A stretch of DNA of 64,000 nt from the NCBI GenBank assembly GCA_003439945.1, contig QVRM01001498.1:51135-115134 (forward strand), written 5' to 3'. Positions within the stretch are counted from its first letter, which is position 1. Each line of letters starts with the position of its first letter. Positions 22,869-34,714 of this stretch are shown piece by piece. Below the pieces are notes generated by a model that ran no database searches, was not told the origin of the DNA, and was given only the letters and a program-made list of their open reading frames with translations. Both the position numbers and the translations under genes were made by a program. Source of the DNA: Dermanyssus gallinae (taxonomy: Eukaryota; Arthropoda; Arachnida; Mesostigmata; Dermanyssidae).

Positions 22869-23467
22869 AATGTGTTGAGATTTTCTATTGAGGAGTTGTA
22901 GGGCATGTTTCAGCTAGTGTTTGTCAGCTCGCTATGCCCAATGTGTTTATGCCGTTCTATTGCTGTTCCTCGAGGAAATGAGAAAGTGATTTGACAGTGT
23001 TCGCAGTAGGCCGTTGCGGTGGGTCATTAATTGATGTTTGTAATTCTTAAACTTTTGGCCCCGTTGGAGAGTCTAATGTTTGCACTTTTAACTAAGAATT
23101 AATCTACACGTTACAAGAAATAAAAAAAATAATTAATCTACACGTCACAATAAATAACGTAGCTGCGTCAAACCTGAACGTATAGTCAGCGTTGAGTACG
23201 ATGAGAATAGCGTTGAGTATTATGATCGATATATGAACCAGTCGAAAATAGCTTGCAACTTTAGTTTACTCTAGTAGCTAGCCCAATTCATCTATATATA
23301 AGAGAATGTGCCGTTTGTCAAATTCGTTTATTACTCTAGATAAGTTTCCGCACATGATTGTCCTTACTTCTGTTAGTCTCGCTTGCAAAAGACGTTTAGA
23401 TAAATATTTCTCATGCCTCAGTTTCAACATAGTCCAAACCTCTGCAATCTCCGAATTTTGGTTACAG
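22869..23467. other. Transporter intron, nothing recognised
   Basis: No gene was seen. There is a local duplication of AATTAATCTACACGT at about 23098-23145 (two copies 38 bp apart). Confidence 0.45.
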
Positions 23468-23634
23468 GAGGCCATTATGGACAATCTACTTGAAGACCTC
23501 ATTGATGACTGCATCACGTCATGTAACAAAGAAGAAAAGTATCTCATGTTGTCGGAGTACGAAAACAACCTTAATAAGGCACAATCGCAGGAAGTGGAAC
23601 GGCGGACACGGATTGCGCAGGCCACCGCTAGAAG
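23468..23634 (+). CDS. SLC16-like transporter exon (cytosolic tail)
   Basis: The acceptor is GGTTACAG before 23468 and the donor is GTTAGC at 23635. It enters in phase 0 and leaves after two bases of a codon. It encodes DNLLEDLIDDCITSCNKEEK and then YLMLSEYENNLNKAQ. The DDCITSCNK...LMLSE block follows directly on ELTCISE of the previous exon, which supports placing both in one tail. The preceding 4.5-kb intron (18960-23467) contains two LINE relics of opposite strand. Confidence 0.8.
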
Positions 23635-24107
23635 GTTAGCTTTAACAAAACGCTCACACTGGCTGTCTCACATTGAGAACTGCAGTGTTTGCATATATAA
23701 TATGTAAACATTCACACAACGTTCAGGAAACCAACTGATTTCATATCAAAAACGGCCAGGTGTGTTTGTTCACAGCTAACTGCAGCTAGAGCCAGTTGAG
23801 GGTAACTTATTGCCGCTGGATGCCGCGTTGGCAAGAGCGTACAACAGCAACGTGAATATTGAAAGAAAGAATCATCTTTAAATTATTGGCTCTCGCTTAG
23901 AACGAGCGTGTGCCAAATCGTCACACCAAATAACTCTAGGAGGTCAACGGCACTAGCCGCTCTATTTGATAGACTTATAGTATAGACTTATAGTCTTAGC
24001 TACGCATAATGGGGTACGTAAACCTATGTTATAAACTAAATACAGCAAAAATATTACAGCAAAATCACTAACCATAAAACTCCACTGATCATAAAAGACA
24101 CAATCAA

Positions 24108-24290
24108 GCAAGGCGGCTTAGTGGCAAAGCTTTTGTCTTGCATTCGTTAGATCGTAGGGTTCAAGATTTTGACCGGCCACTCTGTAATTGGCTTTTGTGG
24201 TTTCCAGCATGACATGCTGCAGCCTGACGACGCAATGTAATGCCACAAAGCATGCAATAGTTGTGACAATGATTGGCTTAATCGCTGATA
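24108..24290 (+). mobile_element. tRNA-derived SINE, family 2
   Basis: GCGGCTTAGTGGCAAAGC (box A-like) is followed by GTAGGGTTCAAGATTTTG (box B-like). The body (GGCCACTCTGTAATTGG then GTGGTTTCCAGCATGACA) matches the reverse complement of the 8.1-8.3 kb copy. It lies in the last intron of the transporter gene. The ends are not defined by duplications. Confidence 0.6.
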
Positions 24291-24562
24291 AGATACTGCT
24301 CTGCTAGCCGATATTATCCTGAAATCTACAGGACCTCTTGACTGGAGCAGCGATTAGAAAATAGTTCACGCGACAAAGCGGAATCTGCGGAAACGTTGTG
24401 GCGAGTGCCGAAATCGTGGTTCTTGGAAATGTAAATTGCATCAAGCAGGTCTGAAGTGACAGCAGAAGTATATACCCGTGACCCTCGCCGCTAATCTTCG
24501 CCTATATTCTAACGTCGAGTGTCTGGTCTCTCGTTTGGAACGATTGCAGAGCTTCATTTCAG

Positions 24563-24659
24563 GGTCCGATGGGATCGGCGCTCTACGATGCGGGTCGAGG
24601 CGCTGCTACAGGAGTTGCCTATGCATACGAACACTGTCCAAACTGTCTGCGGCTCGTGA
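24563..24659 (+). CDS. SLC16-like transporter, probable last coding exon
   Basis: The acceptor CATTTCAG lies before 24563. With the phase left by the 23468-23634 exon, the first base completes an arginine codon. The frame then reads VRWDRRSTMRVEALLQELPM, then HTNTVQTVCGS, and a TGA at 24657-24659. This makes the window's part of the protein 373 residues. A different frame starting at the ATG at 24569 is open for 78 codons to 24805, but it does not fit the exon phase. No strong AATAAA was seen within 200 bp downstream, so the 3' UTR end is not placed. Confidence 0.65.
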
Positions 24660-27600
24660 ACGTCAATGACCACGCACAGGGAGTCAACGGCGGATCGCCA
24701 CCTCTGCCCCGGCGGACATCGCCACGGAGATCTCTGTTTCATCGGCCCTCGCAAGCGGCTATCTGCTCTGTGGACGTCATCGAAGAGGTCACTTCCTCCA
24801 TGTAGAACGACAAGTATTCACATAAGGCGCACTAGAACTGCAGCGGCGACGACAAATACTACTCTGGTAACAACAACAGATGCGAAAACAACAAAAAAAA
24901 CTAAACTTTTTTTATAAATACCGCGACACACAAGCGACAACAATTACATTACTCATGACAGGTCTCAATAGCAACATGTGCAGCAATAATAATAACATTA
25001 ATAATGATACACACGCGACATAGACGATATCATTGTTAGTTAGACAACAAAGTACACAGTAAATATAATAACAAAAAAGGTTGTCAAACAGCAATGCTGG
25101 AGAGAAACGGAATTCATTCAAAGAGGGACAAAGAAAGGCGGCGTTATTATCCAGTCAAGCGACTTATGTGAGTTGCGATAAAGTGCTCCATAGGTTACTG
25201 CCATGAGCGATGAAAATGACATATGCCCACGGAGGCTATTGTATGTACGTGTAAATATATCCCACTTGTAATAGAACTCTAGAGAAGGCGGGGTCTGTGG
25301 GATTAATTTATGTGCCAAAATAACGTTACCTAGTTTGAGTTTATGCCTATTGAATATTCAATTAGTTCATAAACAAACAACAATAAAAATAGCTAAGGTA
25401 AATTAGTCGCTACATAAAGATCCTACTATAAAATTACAAATATGTATATATATATATATATATATATAATAGATTTTTAATGGCTCCAAAAAATGAGCTA
25501 TAGTACTTAAATTTCCTCAAAATTGAAATTTAATAATATCGTATAAATTATAATTATGTACAATATTAGAGCAATAGATAGCTGGAATAATTGAAGGCAA
25601 AATGAAGGTGAATGAGACAGACGAAATCATGTATGGGTAACGTATGCCTCTATTATGTAGCGCGGACGTTCATACAAATTGCAGTGCTAGAACAGAGTCA
25701 TTTTTAGATATATTTTTTTTTGGCATGCTCTTTTAGGGCGATCTTTGAATGACAGGTGCTACAAAGTTGTTATAGTATATTGTGTCCATAATTTACCAAT
25801 GTTACCGACTCAGGGTGCACATATATATCTAACGCAAATAAAAAAAATGTAATGCATATTTTTTTGGCTTGCTTTCGAAACGAGAGGCGAACGAATAAAA
25901 AAGAACGAAACAGACAAGGTGGAACAGATATGGCGTGCGCAGACACGAGAATGGAATGTGATATCTTAAAAAGCTTCATCGATAGTAACAGAGAGTTAGT
26001 TGTAATACTCCACTGTGAAAGAAGATAAATGGTAAGCGGTAATTAAACCAGCGGTAGTTACTAACATGAAGAGAGAACTAATATGGTAGCGGTGAATACG
26101 ATGCTTCAGCACAACTGGTCGCTCTGTGAGAGAAATGTGAAATAATCGGACCCGGACAGGCTATTTGTGCTCCTTAAACACCTAGAGAAATAGCAGGAGT
26201 AACGCATACAAACGGCCAATGCTGATCTTGCGGAAGATCTGTATATTGTACGTGGTTTTTAGACATGTGTCCTGCGCGCATGCGAATGAGCTTTCCGATG
26301 TTTCAGTGCGTAGTGAAAATACGTCAAATTGAGAACAATGAGCCCATTCGGCCGAGTTCAGTGGCATGATACTCTATGATCAAACTAGATCATATTCAGG
26401 TAGCTATTTATTCAAACACACTCTCGAACAGTCGAAGCGACGGCAGCAGCAGCAATAGCGACGACAGGATTTCAGCTACTACATGACTCAAGAAAAGTGC
26501 AATTCGCTGTTTCGTGCTTTTCTCTGTTACAGTACTAGCCTTTGGCTTCGTCGCGCCTGCAAAAATGTGTGTATTTTGAGTTGCTTTGACGAAAAGTTTC
26601 CCTGAAACGCCGGTCGCCGCGCGTTTTAATTCCAATGTGCTGGCTGTTTTCATTGTACTCATTCATTTATTTTCATCGGACGTTCATCCGTACGGTGTTT
26701 GGCTGCATATGCATGTCGGCCTACAGCAGCAAAGGATTAGACGATCTGTGTAATTAACGAATAACGGATCACCGTTATTCTCTTCGAGGGGAAATGCCCC
26801 GGCGCATAGGAAACAATAAGGGTATAGCTAAGCGCGCATTTTTAGACAAATGCAACAATACAATATGCGTATGTCGCACATTTCATGTTTGTTTTTTGTA
26901 CAACACTTAAATAGGTGCACACACGTTCTTATATATTTTATTACTCAACAGGAAATATTGGCATACGAAGACAGCGCAAAGGTTAGCGATAAGGACACAA
27001 AAAGATACCAGTTGAGTCATGAAAATTCATTAACCTCGTCTTCAACGCCACTGCGATTTATCCAAGTGTATACGTACGCATAAGGCGAATATTCAAAGTG
27101 CCAACGAGCATGCAGTAAAGGGTGCTAACGGGTAGAAGCTATTGCAGAAGCAAACTTCAGGAGTAGCAGCTTGCTTAGAATTGGAGCTTACAAGTACATA
27201 GGGGGTTTCCTCAGGCAGGAAACCCTAGTGATGCAAAGTTAACAACAACAGCGACAACTTTAATAAGTATAACGACAGAGGGTAATATTGTGACAACAAA
27301 TTAAGACAGCCCATCCAGAGTTTCAATAGATTTTTATATCTAACGGATATTGTATCTAACAACAATGACAATTCCAAAAATAAAGACATTATAGTGTACA
27401 CGGTATAAAAATGCGTTCTTATTTATATTATTTTCGTTTCATAAGCTTAGGACCGACTGACCCACGATCAACTACTGTTCACATAGAACCCATGCTTAAC
27501 TTCAGTGCTCAAAGTTTTCAGTTGAGTACTTGAGTAGTATATTATTTTTATATGCATATGCATAAAAAAAGCACCCATGAACGTGTCAATGCACTTGTTT

Positions 27601-29540
27601 TATGAGGGAAGGTTAACTAACTGTTACGAATTATTGCTGCGAGTAGTGAATGGAAAGTGTCCCATTTCCCAGCAGTGTGAGACTAGACCCTAGCGAATGG
27701 ATGTTAGTCCGCTGAGATCCGCACCTACTAAACACACCCCTCACCTTAACTGTCACTCTCTGATGGTCCAGATCTCTATTATTTTCTATCGCTATTAGTA
27801 CTATCTAGAGAAGTGGCGAAGGCCACTTTGATTATTTAGCCGGGGTTACCCATGGACCATCCCAACGTCTGCTCCTAGGTCCCCTCCAGAAGCCATATCG
27901 CATATGTAGTATGCACGCTCTTTAAAGGTTCCTCTGAAGGGGGGTCTGGAATATGCACTCTCCTTCCGTCTTCCTCAATAGATTACCTATCCCTGAGCTT
28001 TGTAACTGTTGTGGTTTGGTCCATTTGCCCTTGAGTTTTGCAAGTGCAGCAGCCCATACCAGTACCTGACACTTTAGAAGAGTGTAAATCGAGTTCCGCT
28101 TCTTTCAGGCAGTGAGCACAGCTCATCGAGAAAGGTTTTTTAATTTGAAAGAAGAAGTTCTGAAAGCACTCATGACTCGTGAAGAGTGCGTGAGATAATC
28201 GTTCAGTTCTCCCCCTGCCCGCTCTATGATTTTTATGCGTCCATCAGTCGTTTTAATGACATGCTCATTTACAGGCAATCTATCACAATTTATGCCAAGG
28301 CTATATTTCATTTTAAAATACCTAACGTTGTATTGTACTATTTTACTATATACCCAGATACTTTAAATCATAGGGTAATTCCATATTGTCCAATGTCAAT
28401 AATTTACAGATTTAAAATATCTGCGTTTAGTTCCACGGTTAAACGTTATATAAAAACACCAATACAGTCACAACATTCTGGCAAAAATATTACACTCCTT
28501 GATAAGTAGATATATTTCAAAATGTGGCGCAACCTTAAATAAAACTAGCAAACACTGTTGGTCAATTTGAAGTGTTATTAAAACATAGGCCCAATTCATC
28601 TCTCTACAAAAACTGCAAATAGCGAAGACGTGACTTGCATCATCAAAAATAGTTGTCGGAGGATTGTAAGACACCGACTCTCTTTGAATATTTTTCCACA
28701 ATGTGACACAGCACAGAAAGCCAAATGAGTTCTGATTCTCTAGCTATGTAGTTCGTTTTCCTCTTAATATAACAGAGAAAGCATCCACCTTAACTAAGCA
28801 GCTACAAGCTAAATTTGGATCCATTTTATAGTTTACAAAAAGATGGCTTTTGCAATTGTACTACTTTTGTGAACTAGTACAGATTTTCAATTATCATGCC
28901 TATTTCTAAAAAAATCAATTTACAAATATAAAATGATCGTGGAATTTTTCGTGCCCTGACAGGTAAAGGTGATCGATTTTTTAGGCTTTTGTCGGTTTTG
29001 ACAAGACGGCTTTTTCTCGCAAACGTAGGGCGTGGATGTAATTACTTTACCTCTTGGAGTCCTATAACATAGCAGATGGTGGAGAATCTTCTAGACATTA
29101 CAAGTGAAGGCGGCACTCGACCCTTTGCATACGCATTTGCTAGACGGTGTTGCGGCAGTTCTAGAGAGCATTGTTGCGCTTGCAAATAGAAAGTTACGAG
29201 GGAGATATTGCGTTACATTTCAAGTGAAGGTGGCACAAGGTTTCTAGGGTTAAAACTACATAACCATTCCAGCGTGGCCTAGTCCATCAATCGACCTTGT
29301 TACAAATTGGCATGACTCTTACACGCCGTTGAAGCTACGGAGCATGTTACCTTGACAGAACTAAATTGTAAAGCATTAGCACGTTATCGGGATCCATAAT
29401 AGCAAAAGCATTACATTCTATCACATCGGGGTTGAGATTGGGGCCGACATTCTGCTAGTGCGAAAGGCTGCAATCAAATGGACCCCTCATAGGGGCCGAC
29501 GCATTGGTGCGGCATACAGTAGGTTTCGTCGCGCTCAAAT
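24660..29540. other. Long gene-poor stretch
   Basis: I find no supported gene in this stretch downstream of the transporter. It holds a 24-bp TA tract at 25445-25468 and AT-rich low-complexity DNA. Short open frames such as 26408-26662 (- strand) and 26850-27083 (+ strand) lack family resemblance or splice signals. Part of the start may be transporter 3' UTR. Confidence 0.45.
25445..25468. repeat. (TA)n microsatellite
   Basis: A 24-bp TA tract. Confidence 0.9.
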
Positions 29541-29552
29541 GCTCACTCAGCC

Positions 29553-29880
29553 GTGAACCTTTTCGGCATATTTGTTGCGGGAAAGGCCACCGTTATATTT
29601 TCGATATTTATTAGGGTTACGTCTCAGTTTGAGATGCGTAGACGCAAGTCGTTAGAACGCCGTCATCTTGGCATGTCAGTGGCTAGGTTTGCGATGCAGA
29701 CTTTCTTCGGTTTAGTTGCCGTAAAGCGGCTGTTCGAATACTGGACTGTTTATAAACAAACTCTAAAAAACTGGTCCATACCAACGACAGTGCACGGCTG
29801 TTCGGGGTCGCGTTCGAGCAGGCCGCAATCAGCAAGTTGGTGATCCATGTCCAAGGAAATTAAACCGTCGCGCAGTGCAT
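29553..29880 (+). mobile_element. Possible Tc1-like transposase N-terminus
   Basis: The frame at 29553-29843 contains RRHLGMSVARFAMQT, then AVKRLFEYW and, near its end, GSRSSRPQSAS. This resembles the layout of a Tc1-like paired helix-turn-helix (GMS-x-x-x-I-A...V...W, then a S-G-R-P linker). No catalytic domain follows in any frame that I can identify. The call is tentative. Confidence 0.3.
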
Positions 29881-30951
29881 CGGACGACGAAATTCGAAGG
29901 TCCACACCGATATCGGGAAACTCATGGGCAACCAGGTAAATCCTTTTGTTTTCACGTGTGCCTTGAAGTGGCAGCGGCTGTCAAGTACAATGCTGTTCGT
30001 TTTATTGCAGTCCATTACTTCATCCGGTGGGCAATTCTCTGCCCACCGAATGTTGGGCGCAGTAACAAATTTTTGCCTAGCCGGTTGCTGGTCTCCTGGA
30101 GCATAGCGTGGGCTCCTCTATTGCGATTGCAGTCTAGCTGTATAATCTTAAACGTCTGAGTCATCATTGCTTAAAATGCCCTTGGCTCTGGGTTCACTTG
30201 GTGGTATCTTCCTGGAGTTTGCAGCCTTTGCAGTTTGTGGCTCCTCAGGGGATAAACGTTGACTTCTTCTGCGTCGATTCCTGGACACCCTAATAAACCT
30301 TTTGGGTCACTCGGCAGTACCAGGGTGGCTTCCGGAAGTGGATGACGCCGGGTCAGGAGCCGAAGCTAAACTTGTGTGTCTAATGATACGGGCGCCGGCA
30401 GGACGCTGGGGCGGTGACGACCACGGTAGACTTCTTCTATTTGCATACTAAACTTTGGAGAAACAGCCTTATCAGCCGCGTGCCCTTTGACGCCATAATT
30501 AAAGCAGGCGAGCATAGGTTTGCACTGTTTGGAGAAATGCCCCAGTGAGCCGCATCTATGGCAGTGTACGCTGCTCACTGCCTCGGAAATACACATGGAC
30601 GCAGAGTGTCCCACTCATTGACACTGCCGACAGGTCATTACGGTGATCTACTCCGTGATGGCGCACGAGGACTACCCCAGCTGTACCCGCTTTAGATCCA
30701 GAATCTTGCCGGCATCGGAAGGGGCTACTCGGACGACTCGAACGAACGTCGTCCACCTCCCGGTGGATCTTTTTTTACGGACATCGACCGCTAAGAATAC
30801 GGCGATGTCAGTCGTCTGGCGTAAGACGTCCTCGTTGTTCTTTAGGGTAGTGCCCTCGACAGTAACCTTTATAACAAAATGCATTAAGAAAAAGCGGTCT
30901 AAATTTATTTCCGTCTCTCCAGCAGACTGCATGGCTTTAAGAAAATAAGTG

Positions 30952-30972
30952 CCCCCCCCCCCCCCCCCCCCC
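30952..30972. repeat. Poly(C) run
   Basis: Twenty-one consecutive C residues. Read on the - strand they insert glycines into the decayed gag frame. Confidence 0.95.
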
Positions 30973-31012
30973 GACGCCGCTACCGTAACCACCAGTTGCA
31001 TGTCGCCGTTAG

Positions 31013-31066
31013 GCCGTATGCAGATACGATTAGGTGCCCAGGTCCCTAATCGTATCTGCATACGGC
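31013..31066. repeat. Perfect fold-back palindrome, 22-bp arms
   Basis: Arms 31013-31034 and 31045-31066 are perfect reverse complements around a 10-bp spacer (TGCCCAGGTC). It lies within the R1-like gag relic, where such symmetry has no coding reason. Confidence 0.9.
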
Positions 31067-31330
31067 TTTCCTTCTTTCTTTAGAAGGAAGGTTGCGGTGG
31101 CTCTGCTTTTCTCCACTTGGCTTTGGGGTGCCCCAAAGGACTCCATGTGTTTACATGTCCCTTCTTCTTCCGCTGATTTGTCACGTGACAGAGGATAGGT
31201 CCAAGTGCAAATAGGATCAAGAGCGCCTGGGCTTTTGTTAATGCCCAGAAGGTTCTCTGCTAGACTACCATCCTTGGGAAGCCGCATCGCGATCAGAGCC
31301 CTTTGTGGTTGACTCGCCGTCATCCCCCGT

Positions 31331-31975
31331 CTTACAGAGCAGGCAGGGGAGGAGCACCCCGTCGTCTTCCCAGACTTACCGTTAATGCACTAAAATTGGC
31401 AGACCATCCTCAATGTTGTAGTACTAGGCGAATTATTTCCCCTAGCGGCCTCTGTAGAGAACTCTCCTTCAGGATCCTGGCTGCAAGGGGCCTCACCTTG
31501 GTGTAACGGCTAACGCCCATTTTCACAAAAAAAGCTTTCCAACATCCTTTCTCTCACACTCTCCGATCACTACGCTGATCAATTTCGCCGGCCTCTGAAC
31601 AGTGGCCTGGGGAGTGCATTTAGCACTTTTGCCTCCTGGTGTTTAGAGCTGGTTGGGCGGGCCAATTTTCTTCTGTTTGCGCGTTAAGACGGCACCAAAA
31701 AGTTCCGCGTGTTTCCTCTTGGCAAGCTTTACGGCAGCCCGGGGTTTATCCGCATGGGTCTTCACCGCGACGTCCATGTTTTTTTGGCTGAAAATTATGC
31801 GGAATATTTTTCGGTGAGCGTTTTTATCTCCGCTACGAATTCCGCTAGTTGCACTGACTAAACCCTTGGGAGCCGACCTTCATGCACCATTGGGTGGCCA
31901 GTTCTATGATAGTAGGGGCTCGCAACCCTTCACCCGCAAACCCCCGCAATCCGGCTACATTCAAGGCGGCAAACG
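31331..31975. other. Repeat-derived DNA, family not recognised
   Basis: GC-richer than its surroundings and likely a continuation of the gag relic's 5' region, but no motif could be assigned. Confidence 0.35.
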
Positions 31976-31981
31976 GAACAT

Positions 31982-32004
31982 ACTTTTACTTGCTAAGTAA
32001 AAGT
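31982..32004. repeat. Short perfect inverted repeat
   Basis: Arms ACTTTTACTT (31982-31991) and AAGTAAAAGT (31995-32004) with a 3-bp spacer. Confidence 0.6.
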
Positions 32005-32345
32005 ATTCCGTCAAAAAATAAAAACCAAAAAAAATAAAAAATCTAATATTTTAAAAGTATCCTTACTTAAGACTTTAATTTACAAATTAACGGTCAAACG
32101 CAACAACAACTGCCAGAGCGTCCGTCAAAGTTGCTTAAGGAGAAGAACGACTGCAAAAACCACACTTACAACGACAATGATTTAGGTAATAACGTTAACA
32201 GTGTAATTTTAACTATAAAGGTCCTCACCACAATACTCAACAGCAACAATAGCAGCAGCAGCAACCGAGGTTAACCGTAAGGACGGTAAGAACAACGAGC
32301 ATAACAAACACAGCGTATAGGCAGCCTTTGAGAAGAGGGGTAGTG

Positions 32346-32731
32346 ACAGTAGCCAACTATTCAGGGAGACCGCAACAACATCACTTACATACACGCAAGA
32401 TTATTATCACAACATCGCTTACATATACACAAGATAATTATCTGACGTTGCCGCTGACATCAGATACAACAGAAATCAAACACTATATATTATTCCCGAA
32501 ACATTGTTTTTACTTTTTGATTTGTGTATGAGAAAGTAACAGTAGCTAACTATTCAGGGAGACCGTAATAACATCGGCTTACACACACGCAAGATGATTA
32601 TCACAGCATCGCTTACATATACACAAGATAATTATCTGACGTTGCCGCTGACATCGGATACAACAGAAAACAAACACTTATATTTTATTCCGAAAGATTG
32701 TGTTACTTTTTTATTTATGTACGAGAAAATC
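32346..32731. repeat. 193-bp direct tandem duplication
   Basis: The unit 32346-32538 repeats at 32539-32731, beginning ACAGTAGCCAACTATTCAGG and ACAGTAGCTAACTATTCAGG. The copies differ by scattered substitutions. Each unit also has an internal near-repeat (ACATC.CTTACATA.AC.CAAGAT) about 34 bp apart. No coding function is evident. Confidence 0.85.
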
Positions 32732-33140
32732 GGGAATGCATGATGCACGTCTGTCACCAGCAGCAATCTGCATGACTAGGGAAGGGTCTCGACAAATTTG
32801 ACAAAGGGTGACTGAACTCCCAAAGGATGACACACTCTGCCATCCTAAAATCTGTTGGGAAAATTTGCATACGTTTGTTTTAGACCACCTTTTTCGTATA
32901 TCCACCACCTCTTCCTTGAAGATTGATTAGTTGAGACGTGTCGTCGTCGGCTGGTGATCGTTTAGACGGTTGAGGACGCTGGAGTTTTGACGATCCATAG
33001 ATCGCCGCAAGGAATTTTATTTTATTTAATTTAAAATGCCCTATTTGGCATTGCTTCTCTTATGTTTACGGTCGTTTCTACCTTGGTACCTCTCGCGCCA
33101 GCTACTGCCTCTCAACCTAGCTGCCTAGATTGTATAGGAC

Positions 33141-33324
33141 TGTCGAGCCCGGTGGCGTGGTGGCATGCGTCTGCGTCTCGCGACCGGAGGAGACACATAA
33201 GTGCACGGGTTCGAACCCCACCGTTGCACATTTGTATTTATGGGGGTCCGTCTTTAAGGCAATGATGCGAAAAGCAGTCCCATGGACGTTAAATCTTGGC
33301 TGAAAGTCAGCCCCGAAAGGATTT
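33141..33324 (+). mobile_element. tRNA-derived SINE, family 1, with target duplication
   Basis: The head has GAGCCCGGTGGCGTGGTGG (box A) and GGGTTCGAACCCC (box B), 40-odd bp apart, inside a tRNA-like sequence ending near ACCGTTGCAC. A body follows (GGGGGTCCGTCT, GGACGTTAAATCTTGGCTGA). Flanks TAGATTGTATAGGAC (33126-33140) and TAGATTGCATAGAAC (33325-33339) are a 15-bp target-site duplication with two differences. Transcription would be by RNA polymerase III, with mobility borrowed from a LINE. Confidence 0.85.
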
Positions 33325-33339
33325 TAGATTGCATAGAAC

Positions 33340-34074
33340 TTCACACTCTGTTAATGAATATAAGCTGCTACGAGAAATACGGAGACACGCGGCAAGGCAA
33401 TGCGTAGGCAACATTTTCGTACACCCTACACAGCTCCACTCGGCAGGCGTGTTACGGATGCTTCTGTTGCCGTTCATTTATTCTTAATCTCGGCACACAG
33501 TATCCATGTTCCAGGTTACGCCTTGATGAACTCGGTAGAACATTTCGTTGCGGTTAACACTTAATAAGCTGCTCTGCAGCAACTGTGAAAGCGCTGCGTA
33601 CACGCCACAGCCGGAGATGAGTAAGCGTTTTAACCTGGCGATCGTAGGTCAATAGTAACCACATGAAAAAGACAAAAACGCGAGAACAGAGAGAAACAAA
33701 GTGAGAATTGGATAGGAAACATAGTCGGTCAGTCTCCTCTCATTCATTAGACACAAAAAGCAGAAATGATGCGGGTGTGCGTGTTTGCATCTGATTGACG
33801 GCCTGTCTGCACAGTAAGTCATTAGACGTGCATCCGTAGATGTACGCAAGTACTCTTGTTTGTAGCTGTACAATGTTAATGAGACATGCCCCGTAGCTAT
33901 ATATATATATATATATATATGTGTGTAGCATTATTATTATTAAAATCAGATAAGCGTGTGCACCGTGTGCGCATATATATATATATATATATATGTTTGT
34001 GGTGTAAAAACATGTGCACAGCGCGCTCGGCGCATAACTTGAAGGCGATCCTGGCGTTGATTGGTCCACCTAGC
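33340..34074. other. Gene-poor DNA with two TA tracts
   Basis: TA tracts at 33898-33920 and 33973-33994 are separated by 52 bp. I see no gene. Confidence 0.5.
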
Positions 34075-34460
34075 CAGTAGTGCCTCTCACCGTAGCGGCA
34101 TTCCCTCTCTGAACATCTATTGACACGCAGGTTGCAGTAAATTCTCGCCTGCACTCTTTTCTCCTGTTGCAAGCACCAATCTTCTCCCGACATCGTTCAG
34201 CAGATTCTTCGTGAGCAGCCCAGACCCCCCCTCTCAATGTCTCAAACGCAAGGGATAAGAACAAGTGTGGGTAAGCGACACTGAATACTTTCTACACTTG
34301 GCTAGGGTACCGCGAGTCCAGGGCGGGCTGCGCTCGCACCGACCATAGAAGGGGCTAAAGAGTCTGTTACAATCGCATCTCACAACAGCACTTAGCCCCG
34401 CTCGAAGGGAGTCAGGGTTATGCAATTAGGTCTCCTTCCATCGTCTCCACTAAGCGGCTC
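34075..34460 (-). mobile_element. LINE B relic, C-terminal domain
   Basis: On the - strand in shifting frames: DDGRRPNCITLTPF (about 34440-34400), FLSLAFETLRG (34264-34230), LLTKNLLNDVGRRLVLATGE (about 34210-34150) and SIDVQRGNAATVRGT (34120-34076). These align with the end of the LINE B copy at 51.2-51.7 kb (DDGKRPDGMTLTPF, QPLAFETLGG, LEVQRGNAASVRGT). It is inverted relative to the other two copies. Confidence 0.7.
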
Positions 34461-34514
34461 ATAAATGCATGGATAGCCTGCCGACCGTAGCTCTCTGCTA
34501 GACGTTTCATTAAA

Positions 34515-34714
34515 TACCCATCAAGGAGGTGCTCGCCCATATGATGATTTCGGCGGAGGCATGGAGGGAGGCGACGAATTTGTTCGACGCCGTTTTGATA
34601 CTGAAGACAGCCAAGGAAACTGCCAGGCGGGAGAGGTTTGAGCGGGGGGGGGGGGAGGGGGTGAGGAGTAGCCAGGCCCTCGTGGGTCTATTGGATTGGG
34701 CATCGTGCTATTGA
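34515..34714 (+). mobile_element. LINE ORF2 C-terminus with duplicated 3' tail
   Basis: The frame at 34529-34714 contains SAEAWREATNLFDAVLILKT, then AKETARRERFE. This fits the extreme C-terminus of I/R1-type LINE proteins, where a W...F...V...K-E...E-R pattern precedes the stop. The stop is followed by a 3' tail that occurs twice (see the 152-bp duplication). Confidence 0.5.

Larger units (their letters stand above)
30366..31330 (-). mobile_element. R1-like retrotransposon ORF1 (gag) relic
   Basis: On the - strand: a conserved region with VRVVRVAPSDAGKILDLK (about 30760-30700), then consecutive zinc knuckles. These are a broken one at CRQCQ..GHSASMC (about 30630-30590), CHRCGSLGHFSKQC (about 30560-30520), and one with a Cys to Tyr change (CFNYGVKGHAAD, 30510-30475). 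The order matches the ORF1 of R1-clade non-LTR elements. Two in-frame stops between 30760 and 30610, a run of 21 C (30952-30972) and frame changes show it is inactive. Confidence 0.7.

Noticed and set aside
24569..24805. 78-codon frame as the true last transporter exon
   Set aside because: It does not fit the phase left by the preceding exon; the frame ending at 24659 does.
26408..26662. 84-codon - strand frame as a gene
   Set aside because: The composition is ordinary but no domain, splice context or neighbouring exon supports it.
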